Of a stretch of 64,000 nucleotides of DNA, positions 55,499-64,000 are shown piece after piece (the first letter of the stretch is position 1; every line of letters starts with the position of its first letter). The notes beneath the pieces were generated by a model, which worked only from the letters and a program-made list of their open reading frames with translations, had not been told where the DNA came from and made no database searches. Position numbers and translations under genes: made by a program. Source of the stretch: Trifolium pratense (lineage: Eukaryota; Streptophyta; Magnoliopsida; Fabales; Fabaceae); assembly GCF_020283565.1 (NCBI RefSeq), contig NC_060062.1, positions 23,992,251 to 24,056,250 on the forward strand, in the 5' to 3' direction.

Positions 55499-57300
55499 GC
55501 CCCACCCTTAGTCTTTTAGTAGTCACCATATTTTTTGGACCTTTATTGAATAAAATAATCTCATAAGTTAAACGTTTCAATGAGGATTGACTCTACACAT
55601 TTAAAAAATTAGTCTCCTATTATTTGGTAAATTAACAAATGTATATGCCATCAAAATTTAACAAACGTCCCTGCATATAGGTTTTTGGAGTTGTATGGAG
55701 AGATTATGTTTTCTCTTCTTGCTTTAGTATAGGAATGATATGGTAAGTGAACTGATTTTAAAAAAATTACATGATAACCATCAATAACAATTATAGGTTT
55801 GAGCCCTAAGCAACTAGTCAGAGGTTCTATCTCCAATTCTTGTATATAGAGAAAATTCGATTGAAAATGAAGATTTCATTTCATATGTCAAATAGGTTTT
55901 TCAACGGTAACAAAATAAATATGTTCCAAAGTTATTGACATTTTCGGGAAAAGCTTGTCTTGCCTTGATGAATATTCTATATGGATTGAAATTTAAATAA
56001 AAGAATTTAAATCCAATCTTATGCATGTGGTCTCACAATCTTGCTAAATTGAGAATGAAATGTATTAAAGCTAAAACAATCTTATGCATGGAATCTAGAT
56101 TCATCTTCAATATATGTAACTATTTGCTTTTAGGATTATCCTCTTCAAATTTCTACTTGATGAATGTATTTCTTTTCTCTTATTCAAAGTTGTATTTTGG
56201 AGTGAAATTGTACTATGAATGTGTCTAAGCTTTATTCCCGCCTCAATCAGAAATGTCTTCTTTGGAGCATTTTGCTTTTCTAAATATTTGAAAAAAGTTC
56301 AACTCCGCCAAAGGTGCGTGCATTTTTTTGGCAATTGCTTTTCTAATCAGGTATGGGAATTGAGAAGAGTAATTAAAAAGAAAAGATGAAAAGCCTAATT
56401 ATGATTTGGCACGCGGTATTTTGGTCGACTTAGAAGCCTAATGGTGTCAGTTGACTTGAAGAAGTTGTGGATAACGTATAGGTGACGGCATGGCAGTAGT
56501 ATCTCAGAAGTCACAAGACTAGACAAACATCTGTGTATGTTGTACGAATGGTTGTGGGACAGTGGAAGCCTATGTGCTGTTTGGATAGGTAACTGGCCTC
56601 TCTGGTGGCGCGCATTCTAGTTTTTCTGATGTGCGGATACAGCAGCAGCTGCTATTTGTCGGGCAATCCTGGAATAGGTGAGGCTGCTTAATGCTTTTCT
56701 GGTTTTTCTTGGAGCCTTTGGTGTTTTAGTGTTTGCTTGTGCTTCAAGGTGCTTCCTATGTAGTGCTCCAAACTATGCACAAGTCGTATCCGAAATTGGA
56801 ACCGGAAACTTACAAAACCACTGCACTAACAAGGCGTGAAAATCTTACAGTGAATATTGCCACAGAAACGTAACGACAATAGCTCAACGCCCTAGCTAGA
56901 AACAAAAACAGAACTCCACCCTCCTTAAAACCTGAAAAAAACTTCTACATAAAGCTACACCAGAAGCAAAAAATAACAGCCGCCGTACATAGCATCAAAC
57001 CTTGTTCTGTCTTAACGGTTTATAAAACTCTACAAGTCCACACCAGAATTAGAAGCAGAACAGACCTGAAGCTGCAGGTTACCAAAAACCAGAAAATGTG
57101 CCAAGCAGAAAACGTGAAAATCATCACCGACACTTTCTATTTATTTTGTATTATTATGACTTCAAATAATTTAAAGTGTATATAGACAAGGACAAACGTC
57201 ATCTTTAAACAAATACTTACATTGAAATTACCGGTTCAAGTAGCAGAATACGAAAATATAATATATACATTAGTTTATAGACACAATATAATCCTACTTT
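55499..57300. other. Intergenic DNA, part GC-richer
   Basis: No supported ORF. The stretch 56460-57130 is clearly richer in GC than its surroundings (for example GGTGGCGCGCATTC at 56604) and may be a degraded LTR or UTR remnant, but I find no ends or coding frame. Confidence 0.35.
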
Positions 57301-57548
57301 ACAAAAAGCATAGGAGTTTCAAAACAATGCTACTTGAAAACATCTACCCTTCAAACAAAACCTCCAACTCATTCAACAACCAACTTCGTCTTATATAGAA
57401 GAAATTACCTGTTCTTACCTTGACTAATTTTTAGCTCATTCAACTTCGTCAAGGTTTAAGTCTCGATGCGAAATATAAAACTTGATTTACTGCCTTATAA
57501 TAGCCAGCTTTGTACTGAAATGATATTTCACCCTTCAATTCTTCAATT

Positions 57549-58166
57549 TCAGCCTTCAACTTGTCGACGGTAACACTTGTAATTTTCCTCAATCAAGTTT
57601 TTTCCTCTTGCTACTAGTTGACTCTTTTCGACGATTGATTCCTCCAAAGTTTTCTTCAATTTTTCCTGTTCACCTTTCAGACTAGTCGTCAATGTTTTCA
57701 ACTCCATAATCTCTCCAACAAAAGCTTTGTTTTCCTTTTCAATATCACCAAACATTCCCCCAATGACACGAAGAAGAAAAGTAATACGAATGCAATACGC
57801 CATGCTATTTTGGAGTTCCCTTTCTAATCCCAACTCCTTAGCTTTTTCATGAAGCTTTTCCTTACCGAAATGTTTATCTATAAGGTCTCGGATTAATGTG
57901 TCATCACCATCACCACTACCATGGATCTCAGTGAAAAATGATGTCCATGTTTCATCCACACGCACATCTACAGAAGAACTAGGCTGACTCCATTTAGGAA
58001 AGTGCACAGAAGGTAAACTTGAAACCTCCGGTCGTTGACGTTTCTTGAGGGGTTTGGCCGGGGAATTGTTGGTTGGAGCTTCTTGTGAAGAGTTCCTTAT
58101 AACATCAGCCACCCTCTTATTTTTGCCTTGGCATTCAAGCAACTCTTTCCCAGACATGTCTTTCAC
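57549..58166 (-). pseudogene. Coiled-coil protein gene relic, copy 2 (frameshifted)
   Basis: 205-aa reading, closely matching copy 1 for 160 residues and continuing into a clear coiled coil (MELKTLTTSLKGEQEKLKKT, LEESIVEKSQLVARGKNLIE). The ORF stops after NYKCYRRQVEG. A +1/-1 slip near 57575 opens a frame reading VDKLKAEIEELKGEISFQYK and AGYYKAVNQVLYFASRLKP to a stop near 57465, the kind of tail seen in plant gag-like or transposon-associated proteins. It is therefore probably inactivated by one indel, unless the residues before are an exon end. Function unknown. Second member of the duplication with 49483-50013. Confidence 0.55.
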
Positions 58167-58435
58167 AAATTGAAATCTAAGTTAGAAGTGCAAAGCAAAA
58201 GACATAAAATTAACGTCGGAATATTAGACCAAACTTCCCAAATACTAAAAATTCTTAACAAAATCAAAGGAAATTAGTAATGAGTTAGCTCATATGCTGA
58301 AGAAATTAGTTTTAAGATCTCGAACTACAAGTTGTCAGTACTTCTTCTATCAAGCAATTAAAAGGTTACACAAAAATATAAAGAATACTTCCTCAAATTC
58401 ATTTACCATATACAACACAAAGGAATTACTCACTC
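58167..58435. repeat. Upstream part of the duplicated gene relic, copy 2
   Basis: Matches 50014-50310; lacks a 10-20 bp piece (TATTGGTCGACGAGATG) present in copy 1. Confidence 0.6.
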
Positions 58436-58569
58436 CAAGATGATTTTAACTAATTCCTCAGCAGCTTATTAATAAATGTTTTATACCTTTTAGCAATCAT
58501 CAATGAAAACCTAATTCACCCAAAAGGGCATGACAACATTTAACCGATAAATCATATCTATGATCAATC

Positions 58570-58608
<39 letters not shown>

Positions 58609-58610
<2 letters not shown>

Positions 58611-60224
58611 GGTTTTCTAACTTAGACCCTAGTTAGGTCTAAGTTAGCAAGGTGCACCTTTTCAATTGGACCAAAATACCTATTCTTTTTAATTAATTAA
58701 CCAAAATACCCATTAGTAGACGCCGATCCAGTGTCGCGCGCGTACCGAAGGACCATGGTTACAGACCGTTGATTTCCATCAGACAGCCAAGATCTGATCT
58801 CATCAAGACTGTCTGATCAATCAGACAGTCCAGATCATCCTGATCCATCAGATTCCAGCGCCTGCGCCACACTGGATTACAACCTGGAGAGAGAAAAATT
58901 TGCTTTTTAAAAGTAGGACACGTGTCACACAATGGTTGGCTGGGCGTGATTTTTGTTCATTTAATACTTTGAACTCAATTATTTCGTTGTAAATTAATTT
59001 TTTATTTTTTTATTTTTATACCAAAATTCATAATTTTTTTTTGTCTACAAATAGAGACTTGGTTCGTTTGATTTGGACACCGAAAAAAAAACGCAATTTT
59101 TCACTACCTTAATCTCATTTTTTGTCTACTAAATACGTTACTTGTGTGTTGTAATTTAACACGCACCACTCAACCAACTCACTGAAACCATTATACCAGG
59201 AAAATAGTAGATAATATTCTGGAACTTTTGGTATATTTTATGAAATTTTTGGAGACCTGAAACTATTTTTAGTTAATTAAATGAGATAAAACGGTAATTA
59301 AAAACTAATGTTTGCTTCTGAAACCATTTTACTGGTAGAATGGTTGCACATAGTTGTATTCTGAAACCATTTTACTGGTAGAATGGTTTCAATGAGTAAT
59401 TTATTAATTGTGTTTGCTTCTGAAACCATTTATCTGGTACAATGGTTTCAGAGAGTTGTAATCTGAAACCATTTTGCTGGTAGAATGGTTTCAGTAAGTT
59501 GATTATTAGTTATTTGCTTCTGAAACCATTTAGCTTGTAGAATGGTTGCACATAGTTGTATTCTGAAACCATTTTACTGGTAGAATGGTTTCAGTGAGTA
59601 ATTTATTAATTGTGTTTGCTTCTGAAACCATTTATCTGGTACAATGGTTTCAGAGAGTTGTAATCTGAAACCATTTTGCTGGTAGAATGGTTTCAGTGAG
59701 TTGATGTAAGGTAGTGAAAAATGAGATTAAGGTAGTGAAAAATTGGGTTTTTTTTTCTGTGTCCAAATCAAACGAACCAAGTCTCTATTTGTAGAGAAAA
59801 AAAAATTATGAATTTTGGTATAAAAAAAATAAATAAAAAATTAATTTACAACGAAATAATTGAGTTCAAAGTATTAAATGTAAAAAAATCACGCCCAGCC
59901 AATCAGACAGCGACACGTGTCCTGCTTTTAAAAAGTAGATTCTTCTCTCTCCAGGCTGTAATCCAGTGTGGTGCACGCGCTGGAATCTGATGGATTCGGA
60001 TGATCTGGGCTGTCTGATTGATCAGACAGTCTTGATGAGATCAAATCTTGGCTGTCTGATGGAAATCAACGGCCTGTAACCATGGTACTGCGGTACGCGC
60101 GCGACACTGGATCCGCGTCCATTGATGGTAATTTGGTTAATTAATTAAAAAGAATGGGTATTTTGGTCCAACTGAAAAGGTGCACCTTGCTAACTTAGAC
60201 CCAATTGGGTCTAAGTTAGCAGCC

Positions 60225-60227
<3 letters not shown>
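58609..60227. mobile_element. Foldback transposon with long inverted arms (1.62 kb)
   Basis: Ends GGGG...CTAACTTAGACCC inverted at both sides. The arms remain alignable for ~500 bp (GGTGCACCTT, TTAATTAATTAA, CGCGCGCGTACC/GGTACGCGCGCG, TCAGACAGTC blocks, CTCCAGG, and a shared TTTTATTTTTTTAT / ACCAAGTCTCTATTTG region). Inserted in a TA tract, so target duplication is unreadable. No ORF. Foldback or MULE-type non-autonomous element. It splits copy 2 of the segmental duplication. Confidence 0.85.
59317..59704. repeat. Higher-order minisatellite of hairpin monomers
   Basis: Eight monomers starting TCTGAAACCATTT at 59317, 59360, 59419, 59462, 59519, 59562, 59621 and 59664. Spacing 43, 59, 43, 57 repeats exactly, so the array is two copies of a 202-bp four-monomer unit. 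Most monomers are self-complementary (CTGAAACCATT...AATGGTTTCAG). Confidence 0.95.

Positions 60228-60283
<56 letters not shown>
60228..60283. repeat. (TA)n microsatellite, right of the foldback element
   Basis: TA tract to the right of the foldback element; the matching tract on the left is 58574-58608. Confidence 0.9.
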
Positions 60284-60285
<2 letters not shown>

Positions 60286-60840
60286 ACAAACACATGAAAC
60301 CTCATGATCTATTCATATTCCTTTTTCATATACCAGTAAAATGTTTGGTGGAACATGCATAAAAGTCTTATTCTTACACTTGAAAGTTGAAATCAAGTAC
60401 ATGCACCACATTGATCTTAATTTAGACAACATGCAAGAACATCAAGAGCATCATATGAAGCTATCAACTCCAAAACATGTACATGCAAGAACAACAAAAT
60501 TAGAAATCTAAGACAAAACTCACCAAACTTCTCACCTTAGCCTCTTTTGGTTTCTCTCCTTCCTTTCTCTAGTTCAAGCTGACCCTGAGGGTGTTGTATT
60601 GTTGTGTCCCTTTTCTCTCTTTCAGAGAGACATTGTAGGTAGGTGTGTGTCTCAAGAGTGAGTGAGTGTGAGGGAGTAGTAGAGTGAGGTGGAAATATAA
60701 GTGATATTTTTACCCTTTTACCCTCGAGAGTATAATGTACTAGGGATCATGATTGCACGTTGACCTTTTACATAGTTCCACAAAAGTAATGAATATCAAC
60801 CGTTAATTTAAGATTGAACGGTCTAGATTGCACTGTCAAA
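60284..60840 (-). repeat. Putative 5' region of the gene relic, copy 2
   Basis: Counterpart of 50815-51345 with small indels. No ORF. Confidence 0.5.
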
Positions 60841-61094
60841 TTACACAATAAAACGATCTCAGCTGTTGATTTAAATTGGACGACTGAGAGCTGTAATTAC
60901 GACTGCGTGCACAGTTATAGCGAAAAATACAAATTCCTATATCTAGCAGGTTGTGGTCAGAATTCGAGATGGAGATGACATCGATGGAAGGGGTGTTGCA
61001 AAACACTTTGTGCCCAAATCAATATATATTTAGGTGAGTGGGAGATGTTAAAAATGAGACACACATTGTGAATGTTTGTTTATGTAGCCAATAT

Positions 61095-61217
61095 TGTTGG
61101 TAACAATGATCCACACTTTATTCACACATCACAAATGCCTTATATAGGCTTACAATAGTTGGACCAAAACCACCTAAGCCCAAACAAACTAGGCCCAATA
61201 GGAAATGCTTCCTAACA
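61095..61217 (-). repeat. Short LTR (123 bp) of a copia-type element
   Basis: On the minus strand TGTTAGGAAGC...TTACCAACA with TATATAAGG and AATAAAG signals, preceded by a purine tract (GAAGGGAGGGTA, 61218-61229). This is the 3' LTR of the element whose pol lies at 61441-62888. Confidence 0.75.
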
Positions 61218-61440
61218 TACCCTCCCTTCAGCTAATCATTGTATAGAATGATCAACTTAAACTTACAAAATCACGAAAGCAAAAATTACAAGAAACAAGC
61301 AAACACAAGCTGCAGGCGCGCCCATGAGCACAAGCAATGCAAAAAAACAAACACAAGCAAACTGTAATGAAAAATACAAGCAAGCAAAGGCACTGGTGCT
61401 GATGAAATAAGAGTCATACATCTTTTAACAACACACTAAA

Positions 61441-61986
61441 TCAACCAAGAAAGTCACACATTCTGATTCCCTCCCTTAATTTGCAGAAACTTTCAAGTTT
61501 GAGGGCCTTTGTCATGATATCTACCAACTGCTCCTGTGACTTGCAGTATTGTAATTCAACTACTCCATCTTTGCTTAGATCCCTCATAAAGTGGAATCTC
61601 ACACTTATGTGTTTACACCTACCGTGCATGATAGGGTTCTTAGATAACTTGATAGAAGAACTGTTATCACAGTTAATAACAATGAAGTCAGTTTGCTTAA
61701 TGTGCAAGTGATCTAGTACACTCTTCAACCATAAGCATTGACAGGAACATGAAGCTGCAGATACAAACTCAACTTCAGTTGTTGATAGAGTAACTATAGG
61801 TTGCTTTTTTTTATGACCATCAGATTGCACTTTCCCCCAAAGTAAATCAATGTTGTTCTTGCATTTGTATAACATACCAAACTTTAGTGTTCCTTTCAAG
61901 TATCTCTTTATTCTTTTAACCACAGCTACATGCATCTCAGTTGGCCTCTCCATGTATCTAGCATTCAAACATATTGCAAAAGTCAT
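61441..61986 (-). pseudogene. Ty1/copia RNase H region with internal deletion
   Basis: 181-aa reading with copia RNase H end motifs: LSTTEVEFVSAASCSCQCLW, NCDNSSSIKLSKNPIMHGRC, KHISVRFHFMRDL, QLVDIMTKAL. Before it, VKRIKRYLKGTLKFGMLY is the usual end of the RT region. Between DLLWGK and SDGHKKKQPIV about 30-40 residues are missing, including the GYxDSDxAGD segment with an essential Asp. Upstream RT is absent. Inactive. Confidence 0.85.
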
Positions 61987-62130
61987 GTCAGCATCATTGT
62001 GGTTTCCATCTTCATTGTGGTTTCCATCTTCATTTTGTACTGCAATATCATTGTTGTCTTTACTATCACTAACATGGTTAACAATTTTTGAAGCTTCACC
62101 CTTCTTGTTCCAATTCCAGCTTTTATTCTC

Positions 62131-62888
62131 TTAAAACACTACATCCCTGCTGACAATAATTTTCTTCTCTTTTGGATTATAGAGTTTGTAAGCCTTGGAC
62201 TCTTCACTGACACCAAGATGAATGCATTTGATGCTTTTTCTATCCAATTTCTTTCTCTGAGCATCTGGTATGTGCACATGAGCTACAAATCCAAATATTC
62301 TAAAGTGCTGCATTGAGGGTTTGTGTCCACTCCATGCTTCCTATGGGGTGATGTTTTTTACAACAAAGGTAGGACATCTATTCATCACATAAGTAGCCCA
62401 ATTAACTGCTTCTGGCCAAAATCTTTTAGGTACACCTCTACAAGATAACATGCTTCTAACCATATTTAATAGTGTTCTATTCTTCCTTTCTGAAACTCCA
62501 TTTTGTTGTGGAGTGTAAGCATTTGTCAATTATCTCTTTATTCCTTGAGAACTACAAACATCATTGAACATATATAGTAGATGTGAATTCACCACCCCTA
62601 TCAGTTCTTAGACATTTAATCAAGCATTCTGACTCCTTTTCAACTAGTGACTTAAACCTTTTAAACCAATCAAATGCAGAAGATTTTTCTTGCATAAAGT
62701 AGGTCCAAGTTTTCCTAGTAAGATCATCAGTGAAAGTGATAAAATACATGTTCCCTCCATTCGATTTAGGGTTTAAGGGACCACAGATATCTGAGTGCAC
62801 AAGTTCTAATTTCTGAGATGCTCTCCAATTTGCCTGCTTTGGAATGTTGTCTCTGTGTTGCTTGCCTGACAAGCAATCACTGCATTTA
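62131..62888 (-). pseudogene. Ty1/copia integrase fragment, frame-broken
   Basis: Minus-strand pieces: 62888 down to about 62561 (zinc-finger end KCSDCLSGKQHR, then HSDICGP, LRTDRGGEFTST), 62529-62341 (AYTPQQNGVSERKNRTLLNM with catalytic Glu, FWPEAVNWATYVMNRCPT) and 62313-62131 (RIFGFVAHVHIPDAQRKKLD, post-core region). The D, D and E of the catalytic core can be seen but frames change near 62550 and a stop lies near 62340. Between 62131 and 61986 almost all of the RT is deleted. The 5' side is cut by the gypsy LTR at 62889. Confidence 0.85.
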
Positions 62889-63449
62889 TGATGAGAATCG
62901 CAGAGCGGTTGGAACAAAACAAGAGTTGTGATGATAGAGGTGGTGGAAAGACACCACAATTGGGATGGAAAAACCCGATTGATAAGTCGTGAGGACGCCA
63001 CAACCGGCTATGGAGGCTCCGGTTGATAAGTCAAAGATTAGCGTCACGGCAAGCCGATAAGCTAAAAATGAGGTCCAGAGAACCAAAGAGAATAAATCTC
63101 ATATTTTTACTCAATCCAAAATCCTTTTTTAGCAAGAGTTACGTGCCTCCTATATATAGGAATGACTTATGATGATGTAATAAGCAAAAAGTAACTCCTA
63201 AGAAAACAAAAGGATTTCAGCCACTAACTATCATGATAGTGGGCCTGAATTATTACAAGGAAAATGGAAAATAAAGAAGAGATAGTGGTGCTCTTTGATT
63301 GTTTGGTGCACCACTTTCATATGCTTAGTGGAGGAGCTCTTTATTTTCCACTATCACATGCTTGGATGATAATCTTCAACTTTGGTTCTTTTTATTCCAT
63401 GACCGAAATAATTCTTCTTGTTAAGGGATAAAATTTTAGGATCACATCA
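62889..63449 (-). repeat. 3' LTR of a Ty3/gypsy-type element (561 bp)
   Basis: On the minus strand TGATGTGATCC...GATTCTCATCA. A purine tract (TTGAAGAGGGAGGGA, 63450-63464) precedes it. The LTR sits inside the copia integrase. TATA-like CTATATATAGGA around 63151. Confidence 0.75.
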
Positions 63450-63931
63450 TTCCCTCCCTCTTCAAGAGAATTCGACCTCGAATTTGTAGCTTGAATACCT
63501 CCTGGGTCAAAAATAAATCTAAAGAATCCATCACATATAACTTTCACCTTTGATAAGTTTTCATTTTGATTTAAAAGATATGTTTGCCCTTTTATACATT
63601 GTGATTCACAGACAAAATGATCTTTCCAAGACTCGTAATTTGTTTTCACTAGTTGAGGAAATTCTTCTTCATTTACTTTGTTCCCTTCATGACATAAACG
63701 AGAAATGTTAGACAAATCAATATGATTAGAAGAGTCCCAACACTTAATCATACAAACCAACTTAGAAGAAGGGACTAGTGTAGTTGCATGCCATAACTTC
63801 TCAACACTTTTCTCTTTTTCCCTCTCATTGATCTCTATTTTTTCTTTATTTTCCATCTGCTCTTCTTCTTCTTTTTCTTCATGAATTTCTTTATTGTTCA
63901 CCTCTTTCACAATTATCTCTTTTTCTTTCAC
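63450..63931 (-). CDS. 3' end of the gypsy-type element's coding region (runs off the LTR border)
   Basis: The minus-strand ORF (track 63392-63931, 179 aa) ends beyond the purine tract. N-terminal ~45 residues are Glu/Lys low complexity. The rest has ATTLVPSSKLVCMIKCWDSS and NHIDLSNISRLCHEGNKVNE, unknown to me, then FDPGGIQATNSRSNSLEEGG, the usual ending of some plant gypsy polyproteins just before the purine tract. It has no integrase or chromodomain motif. The element continues past 64000, and the Glu/Lys-rich coding is seen to the window end. Confidence 0.45.
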
Positions 63932-64000
63932 CTCACTTTCAAGTATCTCCTTACACCTTTTTTTTTCATTTTCTTTATCCTTCTTCTCTAGATTTTTGAG

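Noticed and set aside
60180..60362. 60-aa ORF with YIYIYI
   Set aside because: Translation of a TA microsatellite next to the foldback element.

Overview
This is nuclear DNA of a flowering plant. The evidence is intron-bearing gene fragments with GT/AG borders, a piece of the plant carotenoid isomerase gene, very low GC, plant LTR retrotransposons, TRIMs, MITEs, CACTA and Helitron-like elements, and an integrated plant pararetrovirus. TRIM and MITE families, and PBS/PPT sequences of a kind I associate with clover, medic, pea and chickpea, suggest a papilionoid legume; that is inference. I see no complete, clearly functional host gene, no tRNA or rRNA gene and no CRISPR. The window is almost wholly accessory DNA, with elements nested inside one another.

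Layout. (1) 1-33429: a head-to-tail array of a ~4.3 kb unit (five junctions; first unit rearranged, last truncated). Each junction looks like a Helitron 3' end (7-bp-stem hairpin, 7-nt spacer, CTAG, read on the minus strand) followed directly by a TC start, so I read the array as tandem Helitron-like elements. (2) 11163-20523: a 9.36 kb LTR element (minus strand, two 1232-bp LTRs, 5-bp duplication GAACC) inserted in unit 3. It has lost gag, protease, RT and RNase H. It keeps an integrase scrap and carries paired envelope-like/plant-transposon domains and a dispersed GTxVxxxVxTS-coding motif. (3) About 33714-41228: a nearly complete endogenous caulimovirid (pararetrovirus) with soymovirus-like gene order. 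All recognisable ORFs are open, in the order II(part)-III-CP-Pol-TAV-promoter/leader-MP-Ib, with the tRNA-Met primer site inside Ib. It lies between two exon-like pieces of one unidentified host gene. (4) 41526-43863: a CACTA element carrying four well-preserved consecutive exons of carotenoid isomerase (CRTISO), then part of a 1.36 kb near-perfect palindrome (43590-44949). (5) 46096-46803: two TRIM retrotransposons fused in opposite orientation within one 5-bp target duplication. (6) 46960-54850: three diverged copies of an AT-rich block, the first holding two TIR elements whose empty sites are visible in the third. (7) 49534-51345 and 57690-60840: a segmental duplication of a minus-strand coiled-coil gene relic, the second copy split by a 1.6 kb foldback element with an internal higher-order repeat. 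(8) 61095-64000: a decayed Ty1/copia element (minus) broken by the 3' LTR of a Ty3/gypsy element.

The parts do not form a pathway; they record successive insertion, capture and duplication. The strongest candidates for follow-up are the tandem Helitron-like array with an exon whose stop codon lies in the terminal CTAG, the open pararetrovirus broken next to its primer site, the CRTISO-carrying CACTA element, and the composite TRIM.
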